From NCBI RefSeq assembly GCF_004843725.1, contig NZ_CP039451.1, positions 1-64,000 on the forward strand: a stretch of DNA of 64,000 bases. The letters run 5' to 3'. The position numbers and the translations under genes are program-made. Of this stretch, positions 62,399-64,000 are shown piece by piece (within the stretch, counting starts at the first letter, position 1; the number at the start of each line of letters is the position of its first letter). The notes below the pieces were generated by a model. The model saw nothing but the letters and a program-made list of their open reading frames with translations. It was not told where the DNA came from and ran no database searches. Source of the DNA: Psychroserpens sp. NJDZ02. GTDB taxonomy: Bacteria; Bacteroidota; Bacteroidia; Flavobacteriales; Flavobacteriaceae.

Positions 62399-64000
62399 TG
62401 ACGCACCCCATAAACATATTAGAACGTTATTGGAAATTTACAGCGTTTAGACCTCTGCAAGAAGAGATTATAAATGCGGTGATTGATAACGAAGATACGT
62501 TTGCTTTACTACCCACTGGTGGTGGTAAAAGTGTGTGTTTTCAAATTCCTGCTTTAGCTAAAGAAGGCATTTGCATTGTTATATCACCATTAGTTGCATT
62601 AATGAAAGACCAAGTTAGTGCGCTTCAAAATAAAGGAATAAAAGCATTGGCTTTAACCAGTGGTATTCCAAATAGGGAAATTGATACCCTTTTAGACAAT
62701 TGTATTTACGGAAATTATAAATTTTTATACCTGTCGCCAGAACGGTTGCAGCAAGAGCTAGTACAAGATCGTATTAGACAAATGAATGTTAACCTTATTG
62801 CAGTGGATGAAGCCCACTGTATTAGTCAATGGGGAAACGACTTTAGACCTGCTTATAAAAATATAAATATCTTACGTCAATTACATCCAACAGTTAATGT
62901 CATAGCCTTAACTGCTAGTGCCACGCCAGAAGTTGTTCAGGATATTATAACAGAACTTGATTTTATTAGTCCTAAGGTTTTTAAGCAGTCCTTTTATAGA
63001 CCTAATATCGCGTATATGGTCTTTACTGAAGAGGACAAATACTTTAGATTAGAAGCTATATTAAAAAAAAATCCACAACCCTCTATTATTTATGTTAGAA
63101 ATAGACGGCTGACACTTGAAATCACACAATATTTAGAACAAAAAAATATTACTAGCACCTATTATCACGGTGGATTAAATAATAAGATTAAAGATGACCA
63201 TTTAAATGATTGGATAAATAACAAAAAGCAAGTTATGGTAGCCACCAATGCTTTTGGAATGGGAATTGATAAATCTGATGTGAAAACGGTCATACATATT
63301 AACTTACCAGATAGTATAGAAAGTTACTTTCAAGAAGCTGGACGTGCTGGACGTGATGAAAATAAAGCCTATGCTGTTATTTTAAAAAACAAAAATGACG
63401 ATAATGCATTACACAATCAATTTTTAAAAGTTTTACCAACGGTAGACTATGTCAAAATAGTGTATAGAAAACTATGTAGTTATTTTCAAGTCTCTTATGG
63501 CGAAGGCGCTTATCAAACCTTTGATTTTAATTTCAATGAATTTTGTAAAACCTATAAGTTTAATACCGTTACGACTTACAATACATTAAACATTTTAGAC
63601 AATAACAGTATTATTACCTTAAGCAAACAGTTTAACAAGCGTATTGAAGTCCAATTTTTAGTATCCAGCAATGCGTTATTTAAATATTTAGAATCTCATA
63701 AAGATTTTGAAATCGTAATAAAATCGGTCTTAAGAACATACGGTGGGATTTTTGAACACAGCACAAAAATAAATAGTACATTAATTTCTGATAAAGCTTC
63801 CGTAAAGGAATTTAGATTAATCTCCATTTTAGAGCAATTAGAAAAAGACGAAATCATCTCTCTTATATCTAATAAAACGGATGCACAGATTACATTTATT
63901 GAACCTCGCGAGGACGAAAAAACAATAAACCGTATCGCGACTATTATAAAACAACAAAACACGTTAAAACAAAAACAAGTCAAAGCTGTCTTAGATTACG
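62398..64000 (+). CDS. recQ: ATP-dependent DNA helicase RecQ, partial at window end
   Basis: 3'-5' helicase of recombination and replication-fork repair. The visible 534 residues show motif 0 (FRPLQEEII), Walker A PTGGGKSVCFQIP, VISPLVALMKDQV, Walker B with DEAH in AVDEAHCISQWGNDFRP, TASATP, motif V ATNAFGMGIDKSDVK, and QEAGRAGRDE (motif VI with arginine finger). The zinc and winged-helix region follows; the usual Cys residues of the zinc site are not clear, as in the short Bacteroidota form. The 3' end lies beyond 64000. Confidence 0.96.
   Translation, partial: MTHPINILERYWKFTAFRPLQEEIINAVIDNEDTFALLPTGGGKSVCFQIPALAKEGICIVISPLVALMKDQVSALQNKGIKALALTSGIPNREIDTLLDNCIYGNYKFLYLSPERLQQELVQDRIRQMNVNLIAVDEAHCISQWGNDFRPAYKNINILRQLHPTVNVIALTASATPEVVQDIITELDFISPKVFKQSFYRPNIAYMVFTEEDKYFRLEAILKKNPQPSIIYVRNRRLTLEITQYLEQKNITSTYYHGGLNNKIKDDHLNDWINNKKQVMVATNAFGMGIDKSDVKTVIHINLPDSIESYFQEAGRAGRDENKAYAVILKNKNDDNALHNQFLKVLPTVDYVKIVYRKLCSYFQVSYGEGAYQTFDFNFNEFCKTYKFNTVTTYNTLNILDNNSIITLSKQFNKRIEVQFLVSSNALFKYLESHKDFEIVIKSVLRTYGGIFEHSTKINSTLISDKASVKEFRLISILEQLEKDEIISLISNKTDAQITFIEPREDEKTINRIATIIKQQNTLKQKQVKAVLDY

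Overview
The window is low-G+C DNA from a marine-type member of the Flavobacteriaceae (Bacteroidota). This is inferred from the protein families present (DUF2911, DUF4290, DUF493, DUF2279, long-form GAPDH, short RecQ, MurA with Asp in place of the usual Cys), from promoter-like TAnnTTTG boxes, and from genes without clear Shine-Dalgarno sequences. Position 1 is the start codon of dnaA, so the replicon was probably linearised there.

Region 1 (1-13.5 kb) is ordinary chromosome: dnaA, a small tyrosine phosphatase, an RsmI-like methylase, a leftward dapF/GNAT/mltG/DUF2279 operon, an HtrA protease, GAPDH, a DUF2911 protein, and a short arsenic-type cluster (ArsR, DUF6428, ArsN-like acetyltransferase) without a pump or reductase.

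Region 2 (13.5-29.3 kb) looks like a light and singlet-oxygen stress island, all on the + strand: TetR regulator, ABC1 kinase, flavin reductase, NAD(P)-binding protein, DUF2256, four photolyase/cryptochrome paralogues (cry-DASH, an iron-sulfur (6-4)-photolyase type, an unusual cryptochrome-like protein, and a classical photolyase), TIGR03643, folE (pterin/folate supply for an antenna), SDR, glutathione peroxidase, TspO and SRPBCC. Two promoters in it share an inverted repeat, TTGTTTAR-N16-TTAAACA, at a fixed distance from the -7 box. A 14-unit array of about 105-bp hairpin repeats separates cry-DASH from the iron-sulfur photolyase.

Region 3 (29.39-55.6 kb) is the most interesting part: an integron-like array of 14 small cassettes, all reading rightward, separated by imperfect palindromes that resemble attC sites. 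Each cassette begins with GTT plus about 7 cassette-specific bases and ends with the reverse complement of that sequence, as expected for recombined integron cassettes. No integrase is in the window, so at face value this is a cluster of attC-like sites lacking an integrase. Seven of the sites hold a group II intron at exactly the same nucleotide and antisense to the cassettes, as group IIC-attC introns do. Two introns encode the reverse transcriptase and five are ORF-less derivatives of one 596-bp form; two further intron fragments lie at the right end. One site holds both an IS1182-family and an IS110-family element; an IS3-family element sits inside one cassette. Cassette cargo is mostly small secreted proteins, plus a transglutaminase-like protein, a PD-(D/E)XK nuclease-like protein, a serine beta-lactamase-like hydrolase and a possible ART/HEPN-like pair.

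Region 4 (55.6-64 kb) returns to ordinary chromosome: two proteins of unknown role, a beta-helix lipoprotein, then murA, DUF4290 and DUF493 leftward, and an AAA ATPase with recQ rightward. recQ is cut by the window end. No rRNA, tRNA or CRISPR array was seen.
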